A stretch of DNA of 64,000 nucleotides, from positions 558,001 through 622,000 of the forward strand of contig NZ_JAFLWW010000004.1 of the NCBI RefSeq assembly GCF_018555685.1. The letters run 5' to 3'. Below are positions 62,134 to 64,000 of this stretch, piece by piece. How positions within the stretch are numbered: position 1 is the stretch's first letter; each line of letters starts with the position of its first letter. The position numbers and the translations under genes are program-made. The notes beneath the pieces are model-generated. The model saw nothing but the letters and a program-made list of their open reading frames with translations, was not told where the DNA came from and ran no database searches. The DNA is from Aminobacter anthyllidis (GTDB taxonomy: Bacteria; Pseudomonadota; Alphaproteobacteria; Rhizobiales; Rhizobiaceae).

Positions 62134-62159
62134 AACCGCCTGGCAACGCCCAGGCGGTT
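62134..62159 (+). terminator. Terminator-like hairpin after the NMT1 binding-protein gene
   Basis: AACCGCCTGG (62134-62143) and CCAGGCGGTT (62150-62159) form a perfect 10-bp stem with a 6-base loop, 16 bases past the stop. It has no long T-run but a strong stem. Confidence 0.68.
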
Positions 62160-62280
62160 CGACTGATTGTTTGCCTATCCTGTCTATCGGCGGTAGCCCT
62201 CGATCGGCGTCCGATTTTGTTCCCTTGGTACAGGGGAGTGGCGGCGACCTGGTCAGGCAAATCTAGATACCAGAGGCGAG

Positions 62281-62310
62281 GGTGCTTACTTTCGCGATAA
62301 GGTAAGCACC
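62281..62310. repeat. Inverted repeat GGTGCTTAC-N12-GTAAGCACC
   Basis: Nine-base perfect arms (62281-62289 and 62302-62310) flank 12 bases. It lies 118 bases upstream of the integrase fragment and may be a regulatory or attachment-related site; neither is shown. Confidence 0.5.
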
Positions 62311-62427
62311 AGAGCGGCCGCTATTACCGTGCAGCTGCCGAAACCAGACCAGCAAGCTTCCGGCCCCCAAGCGGCGAGTGCCCTGCACCGTTTCTCCTTC
62401 GGCCAATCACGGCCGAGGAGAACTCAC

Positions 62428-62934
62428 ATGGGCCATTCTCAATTCGATGATGCCAGCCGCGAGCGCGCGGCTTGGAACGCTGGCAAGAAGGTGGGAACGA
62501 AGCGTCCGCTCACGCAGAAACAGATCTGGGCCGTTCGCTTCTTTCTCGATCGCGAGCGCCGCATTCGTGACCGTGCCCTGTTCGATCTTGCCATCGACAG
62601 CAAGCTTCGCGGCTGCGACCTGGTCAAGATCAGGATTGGCGATGTGGTCGCTGGGACAGAGATCAGGACCCGCGCGATCGTAGTTCAGCAAAAGACAGGC
62701 CGGCCAGTGCAGTTTGAGATCACCAGCGATGTGAGAGCAAGCCTGTTGGCTTGGCTGGAACGGCGTGGTGGTACCGTCGAGGACTTTGCATTCCCAAGTC
62801 GAGTCGGTCACGCACACCACATGAGCACAAGGCAATACGCCCGCTTGGTCGACGAGTGGGTGACCGCGATCGGGCTGCGTGCAGAGGAATATGGCACTCA
62901 CTCGCTCCGGCGCACGAAGGCTTCAATGATCTAG
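62428..62934 (+). pseudogene. Tyrosine recombinase (phage integrase family), C-terminally truncated
   Basis: This is a 168-residue remnant. The ATG at 62428 with GAGGAG upstream starts PLTQKQIWAVRFFLDRERR, then RDRALFDLAIDSKLRGCDLVKIRIGDV with the first catalytic Arg region, and EYGTHSLRRTKASMI with the HxxR box. The next conserved parts (GH box and the nucleophilic Tyr) are absent because a stop follows at once, so it is inactive as a recombinase. The sequence after the stop has no likeness. This marks an old integration event. Confidence 0.85.
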
Positions 62935-63260
62935 AAAGCAACGGCAAAAAGCCCTGCCACCGACAGGCGACAGGGCGATTGGGTGGTTATTCAACGGTAC
63001 TGGATACATGCCCGCTTCAGCCATGGTGGCGCGGCAACGGCCGGTAAACCCCGGGCGAATGGCTGGAAAGGGCGGGTATCTGCCGGTGCGGATGCTTGAG
63101 GAAGATGGCGAAGTGGATGGGAACGCTTAAGACAAGCCGGTTGCAGGCATTCAATCAGGATGGCTCCTCCGACCACGGATACGGCGGGGCGTAGCCGTAC
63201 AAATCCCTTGAAATCCGCCGCCATCTGAATACGTTTCGGACATAGCAGGAGGATCTGATC
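62935..63260. other. Non-coding region after the integrase remnant
   Basis: No gene is supported in this stretch. It begins with a leftward terminator-like hairpin. Confidence 0.45.
62946..62976 (-). terminator. Leftward terminator-like hairpin
   Basis: On the minus strand GCCCTG (62971-62976) and CAGGGC (62951-62956) are followed by TTTTT (62946-62950). No leftward gene ends just upstream of it, so it is either a relic or serves an unseen transcript. Confidence 0.5.
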
Positions 63261-63482
63261 ATGGGCGACGCTCAGTACCTCAATCACAAGCTCGAATGTC
63301 CTCATTGCGGCACCGTTCGCCTACGTATTCCTGAAAATGTAGAGCCGAACACGCCGATTTCGTGTGAGGATTGCGGCAGACATCTCGGTATTTGGGATGA
63401 GCTGCAATCCGATTTCGCAAAACAAGGCGGGATGAGCGGCATGTTCCGACTGGCGCAAGGTCGTATCCGAAGGATCGCCTAG
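63261..63482 (+). CDS. Small zinc-ribbon-like hypothetical protein
   Basis: This 73-residue protein has two CPxC-type pairs, ECPHCGTV and SCEDCGRH, spaced to form a zinc ribbon, plus a basic C-terminus (GRIRRIA). A strong AGGAGG lies before the ATG. The function is unknown; it could bind nucleic acid or protein. It is convergent with the next small gene. Confidence 0.68.
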   Translation: MGDAQYLNHKLECPHCGTVRLRIPENVEPNTPISCEDCGRHLGIWDELQSDFAKQGGMSGMFRLAQGRIRRIA

Positions 63483-63498
63483 GCGTCGGAGAGTGACG

Positions 63499-63666
63499 TT
63501 ATTTCTTTTTCGCCAACAGCGTCGCCTCTCTCACCAGGGACGACCACTCGTATCCGATGAGAGCAATAAGCTTTCGAGCCTGCTCTTCAGTGATATTGGT
63601 CTCCTTTGCCAAACGCTGGACGAAAGCGATCCGAGGATCTAGCGGCTTGTTTGGCACGTCGGTCAT
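63499..63666 (-). CDS. Small conserved hypothetical protein
   Basis: This 55-residue protein reads RIAFVQRLAKETNITEEQARKLIALIGYEWSSLVREA-like in its core, a helical pattern without a known domain. The ATG at 63666 has CCGGAGG upstream, and the longer ORF start is rejected. It is 16 bases from the end of the zinc-ribbon gene, convergent. I recall similar proteins in rhizobia but cannot confirm. Confidence 0.6.
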   Translation of the reverse strand: MTDVPNKPLDPRIAFVQRLAKETNITEEQARKLIALIGYEWSSLVREATLLAKKK

Positions 63667-63730
63667 GTTTACCTCCGGCGTTTCCGCCGTGCCCCAAACA
63701 ACGTCAAGGCTTAAGCGTTCCCTATCGCAC

Positions 63731-63763
63731 AAAAAGCCCCGCAACCTTGCGGCGGCGGGGCTT
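63731..63763 (-). terminator. Rho-independent terminator, leftward
   Basis: AAGCCCCGC (63734-63742) and GCGGGGCTT (63755-63763) form a 9-bp stem; on the minus strand it is followed by TTTTT (63731-63735). It follows the short leftward frame at 63818-63961. Confidence 0.7.
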
Positions 63764-63817
63764 GCATGGGGGCGGATTGAGAACCTAAGCGGGGGGGCCT
63801 TGGCCTCATGTCCGCGT

Positions 63818-63961
63818 TTAAATTGCATCAACAGAGGTTAATATTTGGTTAACGATCCTAGGTGGGCGGCGGTCGGAGCCAAGCGAGAATTGACTGCACA
63901 ACAGGAGTAGCGCGGCGGCGGCGAGATCGAAGCCGAGCCGCATGAGGAAAATGCGGGACAT
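63818..63961 (-). pseudogene. N-terminal fragment of a small membrane protein (DUF4405-like), possibly a relic
   Basis: A leftward frame from the ATG at 63961 gives 47 codons: MSRIFLMRLGFDLAAAALLLLC, then an unrelated polar tail to a stop at 63818. The opening resembles the first helix of DUF4405-type membrane proteins, but the rest is missing. An AGGAT precedes the ATG. The family call rests on a short helix and is weak. Confidence 0.35.
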
Positions 63962-64000
63962 GGGCGAAATCCTATTCGACCGGCGTGCCGTCGAAGCGGG

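Larger units (their letters stand above)
62118..62427. other. Non-coding region with two hairpins before the integrase remnant
   Basis: It holds the hairpins at 62134-62159 and 62281-62310. No gene is supported. Confidence 0.5.

Noticed and set aside
62991-63305. 104-codon leftward frame crossing the zinc-ribbon gene start
   Set aside because: It overlaps a better small gene with a strong ribosome site and shows no family pattern.

Overview
The base composition (GC-rich, strong third-position G/C) and gene content suggest an alphaproteobacterium of the order Hyphomicrobiales, most like Mesorhizobium or a relative. Supporting clues are paired DUF982 genes, many ABC importers, a NodD-like LysR regulator, the class III alcohol dehydrogenase/Gfa pair and a short integrase of a type I associate with mesorhizobia. 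This is recognition by eye, not a database result. I see no rRNA, tRNA, CRISPR array or intact transposon.

The window is an accessory catabolic region made of importer-plus-enzyme cassettes. 0-2.7 kb: the end of an NCS1 nucleobase permease and a GMC oxidoreductase. 2.9-10.3 kb: a MocR-type regulator divergent from an Fe3+/polyamine-type ABC importer, followed by a TIM-barrel isomerase and an inositol-monophosphatase-family phosphatase. 10.5-16.2 kb: a polar-amino-acid-type ABC importer, a GntR/UTRA regulator, a BtpA-family protein, a ureidoglycolate-lyase-like protein and a PfkB kinase, behind a clear promoter and operator. 16.3-23.3 kb: leftward units encoding a DUF2848 protein, a polysaccharide-deacetylase-family protein, ureidoglycolate lyase, an epimerase, an IclR regulator, an SDR and an APC permease. 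Two different palindromes recur upstream of these genes. 23.7-27.2 kb: an MFS transporter, a relic of a second SDR, OHCU decarboxylase (UraD) and proline iminopeptidase.

27.3-36.9 kb: a leftward dipeptide-type ABC operon with four binding-protein-like genes, two of which lack a signal peptide, divergent from a LysR gene. 37.2-38.0 kb: small genes including two DUF982 paralogues. 38.6-42.4 kb: LysR divergent from a NepI-like efflux pump and two Tat-exported proteins. 42.9-55.6 kb: a tightly overlapped twelve-gene operon with a complete peptide-type ABC importer, a PuuE-like deacetylase, an aldehyde dehydrogenase, a cyclic amidohydrolase, an opine-dehydrogenase-like protein, an FCD regulator, a signal-less NMT1-like protein and an FAH-family hydrolase. 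Its promoter carries a perfect 13-1-13 palindrome. 56.1-62.1 kb: a VanA-like Rieske oxygenase, NodD-like regulator, VanB-like reductase, glutathione-dependent formaldehyde dehydrogenase, Gfa and an NMT1 binding protein, which together look like an oxidative demethylation module. 62.4-64 kb: a truncated integrase, small conserved genes and relics.

Ureide and cyclic-amide chemistry recurs through the window (NCS1, AllA-like x2, PuuE-like and related deacetylase, UraD, cyclic amidohydrolase), but no uricase, HIU hydrolase or xanthine dehydrogenase is present. The twelve-gene operon, with its unexplained signal-less NMT1-like protein and unusual regulator, is the best candidate for an undescribed pathway.
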